This document shows positions 32,235 through 39,890 of a stretch of 64,000 nt of DNA, one piece after another. Positions within the stretch are counted from its first letter, which is position 1; the number at the start of each line of letters is the position of its first letter. The position numbers were made by a program, and so were the translations under genes. The stretch is from Glycomyces lechevalierae (GTDB taxonomy: Bacteria; Actinomycetota; Actinomycetes; Mycobacteriales; Micromonosporaceae), in NCBI RefSeq assembly GCF_027622945.1, contig NZ_JAPZVQ010000001.1, positions 287,183 through 351,182 on the forward strand, read 5' to 3'. Under the pieces are notes generated by a model that searched no databases, was not told the origin of the DNA, and was given only the letters and a program-made list of their open reading frames with translations.

Positions 32235-32820
32235 TGCGCCTCCGCTTCAGTTCGGCGAAGGCGTCGAGGCCGGCGAGGGTCCGGAACGCTTCGAAGAGGT
32301 CGGTGGCCTGGCGGCCCTTGGGGATCGAGGTGAGGACGGGCCCGAAGTGGCCGATGCCGTCGATGACGGTGAGGGGCGTGCCGGACTCCTCGCCCACGGC
32401 GTCCTGGCCGTTCTGGTGGCTCTCGCGCAGGGCCGCATCGAAAGCCGTGTCGTGGGCGGCTGCGGCGAGTTCGGCGGGGAGGCCGGTCTCGGCGAGGGCG
32501 GCGGCGATGACGCGGTCGAAGTCCTTGTCGCGGCCGAGGTGGATGCGGGTGCCGAGGGCGGTGTAAAGGTCGCGGAGGACGCCGGGCCCGGCGTGCCGTT
32601 CGGCGGCGGCGCAGACGCGGGCGGGACCCCAGGCGCGGTCGTTGAACTCGCGGTACCAGGGTTCGAGTTCGCGGTGCTCGTTGAGGACGGCGAGGCTCAT
32701 GATCCGGAAGCGGAGCTCGATGGCTTGGGCGCGTTCGACTTCGAGGAGCCAGCGGGAGGTGATCCAGGCGAAGGGGCAGGCGGGGTCGAAGTAGCAGTCG
32801 ACCACGGTTTTATCTTCCAT
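32215..32820 (-). CDS. DsbA-like oxidoreductase, Rv2466c (mycothiol-dependent nitroreductase) family
   Basis: A 201-residue thioredoxin-fold protein with the opening VVDCYFDPACPFAWITSRWLLEVE, IMSLAVLNEHRELEPWY, and an inserted helical domain, matching the mycobacterial Rv2466c family. Rv2466c uses a CPWC redox centre with mycothiol to reduce nitro compounds and quinones. Here the motif reads CPFA, so the resolving cysteine is absent and a monothiol mechanism is implied. ATG 32820 has almost no leader behind a -10-like TAGTAT; ATG 32829 is an alternative. It is probably induced when the divergent MarR protein releases the operator. Confidence 0.83.
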   Translation of the reverse strand: MEDKTVVDCYFDPACPFAWITSRWLLEVERAQAIELRFRIMSLAVLNEHRELEPWYREFNDRAWGPARVCAAAERHAGPGVLRDLYTALGTRIHLGRDKDFDRVIAAALAETGLPAELAAAAHDTAFDAALRESHQNGQDAVGEESGTPLTVIDGIGHFGPVLTSIPKGRQATDLFEAFRTLAGLDAFAELKRRRNALDLS

Positions 32821-32849
32821 GGAAGACATACTATCTTCCGCGGAAGGTA
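32812..32849. promoter_or_regulatory. twin palindromic operators of the MarR regulator
   Basis: Two palindromes lie 21 bases centre to centre, two helical turns: TCTTCCATGGAAGA (32813-32826, perfect) and CTTCCGCGGAAG (32835-32846, perfect; flanks extend it with one mismatch). They share the half-site TATCTTCC. The first overlaps the oxidoreductase start codon; the second sits just before TACAAT, the -10 of the MarR gene. Confidence 0.8.
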
Positions 32850-32860
32850 CAATGCAAGTC

Positions 32861-33385
32861 ATGAACGCGGATGCGACGACCGACACGGTTGAAGAAGACA
32901 CTGCCGAAGAAGACGCTGTCGAAGCGATGGTGGGACAGTGGCGGCGCGAGCGCCCGGACCTCGACGCCTCGCCGATGCTCGTGGTGGGCAGGATGTTCCG
33001 GCTCGTCGGGGCCTGGGACCGCGAGCTGCGCGGGCCCTTCGCCGAAGCGGGCCTGGGCAACGGCGACTTCGACGTGCTCGCCGCACTCCGCCGGGCCGGT
33101 GCGCCTCACGCGCTCTCGGCGGGCGAGCTGAGCCGCACCGTGCTGGTGACCACCGGCGCGATCACGAAGCGGGTCGACCGGCTCGAAGCCGCCGGCTGGG
33201 TGAACCGCTCAGTGGCGGAGGAAGACTCGCGCGGCCGCCGGATCACCTTGACCGAAGCGGGCCTGCGGCTCACGGACGAACTCATGGAGGTCCACCTCGC
33301 GAACCAGCGAAGGCTCATCGAAACCCTGTCCCCCGAAGAGCGCACCGAACTGGAACGCCTGCTCAAGAAGCTCGCAACGCAGTGA
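32861..33385 (+). CDS. MarR-family transcriptional regulator
   Basis: A 174-residue MarR protein. A 20-residue acidic N-terminus (rich in Glu/Asp) precedes the fold: dimer helix RMFRLVGAWDREL, winged helix LSAGELSRTVLVTTGAITKRVDRLEAAGWVNR, the wing SVAEEDSRGRRITLTEAGLRL, and C-terminal dimer helix LIETLSPEERTELERLLKKLA. No redox cysteine is evident, so it may sense a ligand. ATG 32861 lies 8 bases after TACAAT, so the mRNA is probably leaderless; ATG 32852 is possible. It is divergent from the oxidoreductase/MFS operon it probably represses. Confidence 0.86.
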   Translation: MNADATTDTVEEDTAEEDAVEAMVGQWRRERPDLDASPMLVVGRMFRLVGAWDRELRGPFAEAGLGNGDFDVLAALRRAGAPHALSAGELSRTVLVTTGAITKRVDRLEAAGWVNRSVAEEDSRGRRITLTEAGLRLTDELMEVHLANQRRLIETLSPEERTELERLLKKLATQ

Positions 33386-33391
33386 GCGGTC

Positions 33392-33441
33392 GCGACCGGC
33401 CGGACCCGTGACATGACGATCACCGAGGCCCGGCCGGTCGC
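33392..33441 (+). terminator. hairpin after the MarR gene
   Basis: Perfect 12-base arms GCGACCGGCCGG and CCGGCCGGTCGC around a 26-base loop, starting 6 bases after the stop. Confidence 0.55.
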
Positions 33442-33444
33442 GCC

Positions 33445-33574
33445 GGCCGCTAGGACCCGGCGCCCTCAGCCGCCCCGCGCGGAGCCCCCTCGGGGGCCCC
33501 CCCGCCCCCCCCCCCCCCCCCCCCGGGCGGGCCCCCCCGGCCGCTAGGACCAGGCGCCTTCAGCCGCCGCGCGC
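33445..33574. other. duplicated segment flanking a poly-C run; likely assembly artefact
   Basis: Bases 33445-33480 match 33539-33574 at 33 of 36 positions, and all three differences are to C in the left copy. Between them lies a C-rich filler with an uninterrupted run of 20 C (about 33505-33524). The right copy is the true 3' end of the NAD(P)-binding gene. The pattern fits a read that drifted into homopolymer and was joined back, so the real spacing is probably about 94 bases shorter. Confidence 0.75.
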
Positions 33575-34392
33575 TTCGCCCAATCGGCGAAGGCGACCGG
33601 CTTCCGGCCGAGCACCTGCACGACACCGTCGGCCACGTCGCCGATCTTGCCCTCGCGCATGACCCGGTACATCACATCCAGGAAGAACACCAGGTCCTCG
33701 GGCAGCTGCTCGGCGCGCAGCGCAGCGGCGTAGTCCTCGGGGCTCACCGGCTGGAACACGATGGCCTTGCCTGCGGCCTCCGCAATCGCCTCGACCGCCG
33801 CTTCGAACGTGAGCGACTCGGGGCCGCTCAATTCGTACGTGCGGCCGTGGTGGCCGTCTTCGGTCAGCACGACCGCGGCAACGGCCGCGATGTCCTCCAC
33901 GTCGATGAACGGCTCCACCGTGTCCTCCACCGGCAGGAACAGCTCGCCGGCCCGGATGGCCTCCAGCATGTCCCCTTCGCTGAAGTTCTGGTTGAAGTTG
34001 TTGGCCTGCAACACAGTCCACTCAACCCCCGAGGCCTTCACAGCCTCCTGAGCCGCATACATCCCGACTGCTTCGGGACCGACGCCGGCCGCTTCGGCCA
34101 GCACCTCGATACGGCGGCCCGACTGGGCGACCAGGCGGCGCACACCGGCCTTCGCCGCGGATGCCGCGACCGCTTCTGCCGGGAACGGCTCGTCCGGCGG
34201 AATCAGGTAGGCGGCCGAAACGCCCTCGAAGGCGGCCGCCCACGTCGACTCGTCATGCCAGTCGAAGCGGATCTCGGTGCTCCGCGAGACGGCCCGGACG
34301 CTGTGCCCGGCTTCGCGAAGCTGTGCGGTGAGGCGGCGGCCGACCTTGCCGGTAGCGCCGGTGACCAGGATGATTTCGTTCTCGTTGCTCAT
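33544..34392 (-). CDS. NmrA-like NAD(P)-binding protein (atypical SDR)
   Basis: A 282-residue Rossmann protein with the N-terminal GATGKVGRRLTAQLREAGH dinucleotide loop, no YxxxK catalytic pair of classical SDRs, and the NmrA-like blocks RRLVAQSGRRIEVLAEAAG, WTVLQANNFNQNFSEGDML and FIDVEDIAAVAAVVLTEDGHHGRTYELSGPESLTF. Such proteins are NAD(P)(H) sensors or isoflavone-reductase-like reductases (QOR2 type). The role here is unknown. It is a single gene; its stop borders the suspect poly-C region, and 33544 onward reads normally. Confidence 0.85.
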   Translation of the reverse strand: MSNENEIILVTGATGKVGRRLTAQLREAGHSVRAVSRSTEIRFDWHDESTWAAAFEGVSAAYLIPPDEPFPAEAVAASAAKAGVRRLVAQSGRRIEVLAEAAGVGPEAVGMYAAQEAVKASGVEWTVLQANNFNQNFSEGDMLEAIRAGELFLPVEDTVEPFIDVEDIAAVAAVVLTEDGHHGRTYELSGPESLTFEAAVEAIAEAAGKAIVFQPVSPEDYAAALRAEQLPEDLVFFLDVMYRVMREGKIGDVADGVVQVLGRKPVAFADWAKRAAAEGAWS

Positions 34393-35087
34393 GTCCCCCA
34401 GTCAAGTCGATCCGGGGTGGACTTCCCATCGCTAGGACGCCACGATCCATGTGCGTTCGTCTACGCCCCCTTCGATCCTTGGAAGATGGTGCGTGCCTTG
34501 CACAACCGACTCAGTTGCACGGGTCCTCTACTGCCCGGCCGAACCTTGCCGCTGCTCAGGACTTACTCGCCTGACATGTGCCTCGTTCGGAGCACTGCCG
34601 CCGGTCGAGGTGATCCCGACCGACGATCTCCCGCCCAGTACGACCCATCAAGGGGCCGTAGTCAGCTGCGGAACGCGATAGCACGAGAGGATGAGATCGG
34701 ACGCCCCCAACAGGAGGAGAACCCTGACTTACCGGGTCGTCGCCTCGGAATCGGTCCGGTTTGCGAGAGGCCAGAGGCTTGGCTCAGTCTGCTTGCACCT
34801 ACTCAACACCTGTACGTTTTCCCTGTCCTTGTACGTACCTCAAGTATCCGCCGCTCAACACCCACCGTCATCACCCAAAGGGATACAAGACCCTCACATT
34901 CCGCGCCGGACCCGCTGTGCCGCAAGGAAACCCGCCCGGTCCCCGAACCCGACCCGAGCCCCGCCATCCCACCCGATCAGACCCGCCGCCCCGTCGTCGC
35001 CGCCCGCCTGAACCCGGCCCCACCAAACCCCCGGCCACGGCAGCGGCCCGAAGCCGGGCGGCCAACACCGCCCAGCCTCACGCGCTC
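34393..35087. other. 695-base region without a recognisable gene
   Basis: This stretch has visibly lower G+C and no frame with the third-position GC bias of the neighbours. I see no transposase remnant, tRNA or clear repeat. It contains several stops in all frames and pyrimidine-rich runs (around 34905-35040). It could be old pseudogene debris next to the broken gene that follows. Confidence 0.5.
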
Positions 35088-35675
35088 TCAGGCGGAGGCG
35101 GTCCACTCCGGATCGCGGCCGAGGTACCGCAGCAGGGCGGCCACGGCGTCATCGCCCTCCTGCGGTTCCAACGCGGCAGCGTAGGCGCCCCAAGCACGCA
35201 ATGGCTCGACGATCTGCTTGGCCGCCACCAGAATCGCGCTCGCAGCCTCCTCAGTGAGCGGCTGGGCCTGACCCGTCGCCTTCGCGATGTCTCAGGCGTG
35301 CACCGCCGCATCCAGGGCGCAGGCGCCGATGCCGGTCACCGCGTCAAGCGTGTTGGGCGGCACGGGAACGGCGACGGCGGCATCATCTTCGGCGATGATC
35401 GCCCAGGCTTCGGCGGCGGCCTCGGTCGCGGCCGAGACGAGCGCGACCGGGTCGGTGGTGAGCGTTCCCGAAGGGGCGAACGGGTTCTCGGCCGGGCCGT
35501 CGCCGCCGGTGATCGCGGCGTAGTAGGCGAGCTGGTCCCCCGCGGCGTGCTGGATCACCTGAGTGACGGTCCACTGGTCGCACGGCGTGGACAGGTCCCA
35601 CTGGTCGGCGCCGACGCCCTTGACGGTGTCGAGCAGAGCGTTGTGGGCTTCGGCGAGGAGGGGCCAAGCGGTCAT
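35088..35675 (-). pseudogene. TIGR03086-type DinB/mycothiol-maleylpyruvate-isomerase-like gene with a nonsense codon
   Basis: From ATG 35675 the frame encodes the TIGR03086 pattern: MTAWPLLAEAHNALLDTVKGV, WDLSTPCDQWTVTQVIQHAAGDQ, and ALDAAVHA, then TGA at 35292-35294 where the family has Trp (HxWD), and continues in frame with DIAKATGQAQPLTEEAASAIL and ends in YLGRDPEWTASA at TGA 35088. Total length would be 195 residues, with the stop at codon 128. A single G-to-A change would explain it. Either the gene is dead, or the base call is wrong; the region 1.7 kb away has sequencing problems. Family members bind metal and act on thiols or are unknown. Confidence 0.78.
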
Positions 35676-35751
35676 GTCGTAACTCCTTCGATTCTGCCGG
35701 ATGTTCCGGCTTCCATACGATAAGCATAGCAGAACGGAATGCTTTATTCCA

Positions 35752-36717
35752 TTACATGCCGGAGGTATTTTCGGCGGCGGCCGCGTATCGCGCGGCCAGG
35801 ACCCGCAGATGGTCCCGGAGTGCTTGCGGCCCTTCCACATCAAACGGAAGATCGAGCGCAGTGATGTAGTTCGTCAGGTCCCTCAGGGAGTCGCTGCCGG
35901 TGCGCCACAGGCACGCGTCGTCCCCGGCGGGTTCGAGGAGGCCGCTGCCGGGCGGGAGCATCGCGGCGACGCGTTCGACGGGCGCGTGGAGGCGGATCAC
36001 GGCCTGGTGCCGCCAGGCGTTGTGGCCCAGCCCGCGCAGGACGTGCGCGACGGCCCCCTCCGGCGGTTCCTTCGGAGTGAACCTGGGGCCGTTGGGGATT
36101 CGCGGGCGGATGCGGTCGGCGCGGTAGGTGCGCCAGTCCTCGCGGTCGACGTCCCAGGCCAGGAGGTACCAGCGCCGCTCGGTGTAGACGAGCCGGTGCG
36201 GCTCGGCCCGGCGGCGCGACTCCTCCCCCGCGCGGTCGCGGTAGTCGAACCGCAGCTGCTCGTGCCGGTAGACGGCCTCCGCGATCGCGGTCACGACCTC
36301 CGCGTCCACGGTCGGACCCGCGCCTGCCGCTGAAGCCGTTGCGGCCCTGAGCATGTCGATGCGGTGGCGCAGGCGCGAGGGCATCGTCTGCTCGAGCTTC
36401 GCCAGCGCCCGCAGCGAAGTCTCCTCGATCCCGGCGACCGAGCCGGAGGCCGCCGCCCGCAGGCCCACGGCGACCGCGACGGCCTCCTCGTCGTCGAGCA
36501 GCAGGGGCGGCATGGCGTTCCCGGCCTCCAGGCGGTAGCCGCCGGCACTGCCCGTGGTGGAGTGCACGCGGTAGCCGAGCTGCCGGAGCCGGTCGATGTC
36601 GCTGCGCACTGTGCGGGTCGTGACGTCGAGGCGGGCGGCGAGCGCCGCGCCGGTCCAGTCGCGTTGGGCCTGCAAGAGGGCGAGGACGCGGAGCAGGCGT
36701 GCGGAGGTCTCCAGCAT
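35752..36717 (-). CDS. WYL-domain transcriptional regulator (YafY-like)
   Basis: A 321-residue regulator. The N-terminal HTH_11 winged helix (RLLRVLALLQAQRDWTGAALAARLDVTTRTVRSDIDRLRQLGYRV) is followed by a central WYL domain (about residues 135-225, LRFDYRDRAGEESRRRAEPHRLVYTERRWYLLAWDVDREDWRTY split across strands) and a WCX C-terminal segment. WYL proteins sense nucleotides or oligonucleotides and often control stress or resistance genes. ATG 36717 is divergent from the VOC gene at 36802, with GGAAG-N5-CTTCC at 36741-36755 between them as a possible operator. Confidence 0.87.
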   Translation of the reverse strand: MLETSARLLRVLALLQAQRDWTGAALAARLDVTTRTVRSDIDRLRQLGYRVHSTTGSAGGYRLEAGNAMPPLLLDDEEAVAVAVGLRAAASGSVAGIEETSLRALAKLEQTMPSRLRHRIDMLRAATASAAGAGPTVDAEVVTAIAEAVYRHEQLRFDYRDRAGEESRRRAEPHRLVYTERRWYLLAWDVDREDWRTYRADRIRPRIPNGPRFTPKEPPEGAVAHVLRGLGHNAWRHQAVIRLHAPVERVAAMLPPGSGLLEPAGDDACLWRTGSDSLRDLTNYITALDLPFDVEGPQALRDHLRVLAARYAAAAENTSGM

Positions 36718-36801
36718 TTCCCGATTCTCGCACGCATTGAGGAAGCGAATCTTCCGCAGTGGGTCATAGCTTGGGGTTCGACGACGACGAAGGAGACGCA
36801 C

Positions 36802-37200
36802 ATGCTGCGAGGAATCAGCACCATCAGCTATTTCGCCGAGGACCTGGAGGCCGCCAAGGCCTGGTACACCGAGCTGCTCGGCGTCGAGCCGTACTTCGAG
36901 GTGCCCGGCGGCTACGTCGAGTTCCGCGTGGGCGACTACCTCCACGAGCTGGGGATCGTGCAGGGCGCCTGGGCGCGGCACGATCTGGGCGCGGCGCCCG
37001 GCGGCGCGATCGCGTACTGGCACGTGGACGACCTCGGGGCCGTGATCGAGCGGCTGGAGGCCATGGGCGCCAAGGCGTACGAGCCGCGGACGGCGCGCGG
37101 GGAGGGGTTCGAGACGGCCTCGTTCCTCGACCCGTTCGGGAACGTCCTCGGCGTCATGTTCAACCGGCACTACCTCGACACGCTCGCGGCGAGGTCCTGA
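36802..37200 (+). CDS. VOC-superfamily (glyoxalase/bleomycin-resistance fold) protein
   Basis: A 132-residue paired beta-alpha-beta-beta-beta protein: ISTISYFAEDLEAAKAWYTELLGVEPYFE at the N-terminus, AIAYWHVDDLGAVIERLEAMGAKAYEPR in the middle and FETASFLDPFGNVLGVMFNRHY at the end, with His/Glu residues where VOC enzymes bind metal. Functions in the superfamily range from glyoxalase to drug sequestration. AAGGAG precedes ATG 36802. The next gene starts two bases after its stop, and the divergent WYL protein is its probable regulator. Confidence 0.85.
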   Translation: MLRGISTISYFAEDLEAAKAWYTELLGVEPYFEVPGGYVEFRVGDYLHELGIVQGAWARHDLGAAPGGAIAYWHVDDLGAVIERLEAMGAKAYEPRTARGEGFETASFLDPFGNVLGVMFNRHYLDTLAARS

Positions 37201-37202
37201 TC

Positions 37203-37556
37203 ATGGAGTACCTGGACCTCGCCGACCGCGACGAGTGGGAGGCCTGGCTCGCGGCCCACCCGGGCGAGCGGTCGGTGTGGCTGCGGATCGGCAAGGAGCG
37301 CTCGCCCGAGGGGCGGCTGCGGATCGGGCCGGCGCTCGAAGCCGCGCTGTGCTTCGGGTGGATCGACGGCCACCGCAAGGCCCTCGACGGCGACTCGTTC
37401 CTCCAGCGGTATTCGCCGCGCACCAAACGCAGCCCGTGGTCGCGGCGGAACCGGGGCATCGCCGAAGCGCTCGTCGCGGCGGGCCGGATGCGGCCCGCCG
37501 GGCTCGCGGAGATCGAACGCGCGAAGGCCGAGGGGCGGTGGCCCGACGCGGCTTGA
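37203..37556 (+). CDS. YdeI/OmpD-associated family protein
   Basis: A 117-residue protein with the family core LEAALCFGWIDGHRKALDGDSFLQRYSPRTKRSPWSRRN split by short loops, preceded by SVWLRIGKERSPEG. YdeI-like proteins have been tied to peptide resistance in Salmonella, but most are uncharacterised. It is shorter than the usual 180-200 residues because the C-terminal segment after ERAKAEGRWPDAA is missing. It lies two bases after the VOC gene, so the pair is cotranscribed. Confidence 0.8.
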   Translation: MEYLDLADRDEWEAWLAAHPGERSVWLRIGKERSPEGRLRIGPALEAALCFGWIDGHRKALDGDSFLQRYSPRTKRSPWSRRNRGIAEALVAAGRMRPAGLAEIERAKAEGRWPDAA

Positions 37557-37597
37557 TGGCATGATGGCCGCAGCAACGGCTGCGACGAGGAGGCACC

Positions 37598-38755
37598 ATG
37601 AGCGGACCCGGCCGGCGGCCCGAGACCACGATCTTCACCACCATGTCCGCGCTCGCGCAGCGGCACGGCGCGGTGAACCTGGGGCAGGGCTTCCCCGACG
37701 AGTCCGGGCCGTCGCACATCATCGAGGCCGCCGCGCGGGCGATGCGGGACGGGCACAACCAGTACCCGCCGCTCGCGGGCATTCCCGAACTGCGCCGGGC
37801 GATCGCGGCCCACCAGCGGCACTGGTACGACCTCGCGCCCGATCCGGACGAGGGCGTCACCGTGACGGCCGGGGCCACCGAGGCGCTCACGGCGGCGATC
37901 CTCGCGTTCGTCGATCCCGGCGACGAGGTGATCGCGCTCGAGCCGAGCTACGACTCCTACAAGGCCGCGGTCGCCATGGCGGGCGGGACGCTCGTGCCGG
38001 TGCGGCTCGACGCCCCTGAAGGCGCGCAAGGGCATTGGCGGCTCGACCCGGCGCGCCTGGCCGCCGCCGTCAGCGATCGGACGCGGCTGCTGCTCGTCAA
38101 CTCGCCGCACAACCCCACGGGCACGGTCCTGGACCGCGAGGAGCTGGGCGCGATCGCGGCGCTCGCGGTCGAGCGCGACCTGATCGCGGTCACGGACGAG
38201 GTGTACGAGCACCTGGTCTTCGACGGGCGCGAGCACGTGCCGCTCGCGACGCTGCCGGGCATGTGGGACCGCACGGTGACGATCGGCTCGGCCGGGAAGA
38301 CGTTCTCGGTCACCGGCTGGAAGATCGGCTGGGCGACCGGCCCGGCGGAGCTCGTGGCACGGGTCAAGGACGTCAAGCAGTGGCTGTCGTTCGCGTCCGG
38401 CACCCCGTTCCAGTACGGGATCACGGAGGCGCTGGCCTCGGGCGACGGGTTCTACCGGGAGTATGCGGCGGGGTACCAGGAGCGGCGCGACGTGATGGTG
38501 GCCGGGCTCGCGGCGATCGGCTTCGACGTGCACGAACCGGAGGGCACCTACTTCGTGACGGCGGGCATCGCGCCGTTCGGGCACGAGGACGGGCTGCGGT
38601 TCTGCCTCGAGCTGCCCGAGCGCTGCGGGGTCGTGGCCGTCCCGACCCAGGTGTTCTACCTTGACCAGGCGCCCCGGGCCGAGGTGCGGTTCGCGTTCTG
38701 CAAGCGGCTCGACGTGATCGAGGAGGGCCTCAAGCGGCTCCGCGCGGGGCTGTGA
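37598..38755 (+). CDS. class I/II PLP-dependent aminotransferase (KAT/YbdL-like)
   Basis: A 385-residue fold-type I aminotransferase. It has the substrate loop GAVNLGQGFPDESGP, GHNQYPPLAGIPELRRAIA, the PLP-binding NSPHNPTGTVL and VTDEVYEHLVFDG, the Schiff-base lysine in GSAGKTFSVTGWKIGWATGP, and the Arg anchor near AEVRFAFCKR. The blocks fit the kynurenine/methionine aminotransferase branch (YbdL, KAT I) that uses 2-oxo acids. GAGGAGG lies before ATG 37598. A physiological role in methionine or aromatic amino acid turnover is inferred only from family. Confidence 0.87.
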   Translation: MSGPGRRPETTIFTTMSALAQRHGAVNLGQGFPDESGPSHIIEAAARAMRDGHNQYPPLAGIPELRRAIAAHQRHWYDLAPDPDEGVTVTAGATEALTAAILAFVDPGDEVIALEPSYDSYKAAVAMAGGTLVPVRLDAPEGAQGHWRLDPARLAAAVSDRTRLLLVNSPHNPTGTVLDREELGAIAALAVERDLIAVTDEVYEHLVFDGREHVPLATLPGMWDRTVTIGSAGKTFSVTGWKIGWATGPAELVARVKDVKQWLSFASGTPFQYGITEALASGDGFYREYAAGYQERRDVMVAGLAAIGFDVHEPEGTYFVTAGIAPFGHEDGLRFCLELPERCGVVAVPTQVFYLDQAPRAEVRFAFCKRLDVIEEGLKRLRAGL

Positions 38756-38802
38756 GGCCGCGGGGCTGGACCGGGCCGGGACCGGACGGTAGGGTGGCGC
38801 GC

Positions 38803-38838
38803 ATGCCTTTGGGTTTCCTTCCCCCGCCCGCCGCCTGA
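38803..38838 (+). CDS. putative 11-residue leader peptide of the EamA gene
   Basis: ATG-initiated frame encoding MPLGFLPPPAA, ended by TGA. A -10-like TAGGGT at 38790-38795, with TGGACC 17 bases before it, would put the transcript start almost on the ATG, so the peptide could be read from a leaderless mRNA. The three Pro codons and the stop overlap the first arm and loop of a hairpin (38826-38845), the arrangement of translation-sensitive attenuators. Not recognised as a known leader. Confidence 0.45.
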   Translation: MPLGFLPPPAA

Positions 38839-38903
38839 GGCGGGCATCTGAGCCGTTGCCGCGCAAGGCGTTCTGAGCCTCGCGCTGATTGAGGCATGCC
38901 CGC
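38826..38903 (+). promoter_or_regulatory. putative attenuator with mutually exclusive hairpins
   Basis: GCCCGCC (38826-38832) can pair with GGCGGGC (38839-38845) across the leader stop codon. Alternatively GCGGGCAT (38840-38847) pairs perfectly with ATGCCCGC (38896-38903), enclosing the small hairpin GCCTC/GAGGC (38877-38895). CTGAGCC occurs twice (38848, 38873). A ribosome held on the Pro codons would free the second pairing. Confidence 0.5.
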
Positions 38904-38944
38904 AGACGTGAGTCCACCGTCCGCGACGCTCTTTCGGAGACCGC

Positions 38945-39889
38945 ATGTCCACTGCCACGTCCACCCTGCCCGCCCGACCCGCCGAACCCCGGGCCCGGCG
39001 CGGCCTCGGGTACCTCACCGTCACCGGCCTCGCCTGGGGCACCACCGGCGCCGCCGCCGAACTCGTCTACCGCGCCGGCGATCTCGGCCCGTCTGCCGTC
39101 TCGTTCTGGCGCCACCTCGGCGGCCTCGTCCTGCTCCTGGCGTTCACTGCGCTGCGGCCCAAGCGAAACCGGGTCACGGCGGCCGCGCCGCTGCGGCGGC
39201 GGGCGCCGCTCCTGATCGGCGTCGGGATCGGCATGGCGGTCTTCCAGACCGCGTACTTCGCGGCCGTCGAGGCCACCGGGGTCGCCGCCGCCACGCTGCT
39301 CACGCTCGGATCAGGGCCGATCCTCACCGCGCTCGGCAGCAGGCTGCTCCTGGGTGAACGCCTCGGCCGCGGGGGCGCGCTCGCCGTCGCGGGCGCGGTC
39401 ACCGGCCTCGGGGTGCTCGTGCTCGGCAACGGCGCGGGGGTCATCGACCCGGCCGGGGTCGCGCTCTCGCTGCTCTCCGCCGCCGGGTACGCGGCCGTGA
39501 CGCTCCTCGGCCGCGCCACCGGCCGCCGCAGCGACGGCGAGGACCCGTTCACGCTCACCATGTGGTCCTTCGGGATCGGCGCGGCCGTCCTCTTCGTGCC
39601 CGCCTGGTTCGAGGGCCTGACTCCGACCACGGGCGACCCGGTGTTGACGTTCGCGATCGTCGGCTACCTCGCGGCGTTCACCACCGCGCTCGCGTACCCG
39701 CTGTACTTCGCGGGCGCAGCGCGGGTGCGGGCCACGACGGCCTCGGTGATGATGCTCATCGAGCCGGTCACGGCCGCATTCCTCGCAGTGGCGCTCCTGC
39801 ATGAACCGCTCACGCTCGCCACGGTCGCGGGCGCGGTGGTCCTGCTCGGCTCGATCACGGCGCTCGCGCTGGCCGAGTCGCGGCGCTGA
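38945..39889 (+). CDS. EamA-family (DMT superfamily) transporter
   Basis: A 314-residue protein with ten predicted helices in two EamA repeats: [24 protein letters not shown] opens the first, and [19 protein letters not shown] opens the second. It ends with [35 protein letters not shown], the conserved family tail. EamA proteins export amino acids or other small metabolites. Its 140-base leader, with a small peptide and alternative hairpins, suggests control by translation of specific codons. The leftward gene at 39891 ends two bases after its stop. Confidence 0.83.
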   Translation: MSTATSTLPARPAEPRARRGLGYLTVTGLAWGTTGAAAELVYRAGDLGPSAVSFWRHLGGLVLLLAFTALRPKRNRVTAAAPLRRRAPLLIGVGIGMAVFQTAYFAAVEATGVAAATLLTLGSGPILTALGSRLLLGERLGRGGALAVAGAVTGLGVLVLGNGAGVIDPAGVALSLLSAAGYAAVTLLGRATGRRSDGEDPFTLTMWSFGIGAAVLFVPAWFEGLTPTTGDPVLTFAIVGYLAAFTTALAYPLYFAGAARVRATTASVMMLIEPVTAAFLAVALLHEPLTLATVAGAVVLLGSITALALAESRR

Positions 39890-39890
39890 C

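Noticed and set aside
33490..33530. The poly-C tract as a phase-variable homopolymer switch
   Set aside because: It lies in an apparent misassembly between a segment and its corrupted copy, not in a promoter or a coding frame with a tunable product.
35292..35294. In-frame TGA read as selenocysteine or a recoding site
   Set aside because: No SECIS-like hairpin or selenoprotein family is involved; the position is a conserved Trp. A nonsense mutation or base error is simpler.
38803..38945. A mini-ykkC or guanidine riboswitch before the EamA transporter
   Set aside because: I could not find the paired ACGR-loop hairpins of that motif; the leader-peptide and alternative-hairpin model fits the visible bases better.
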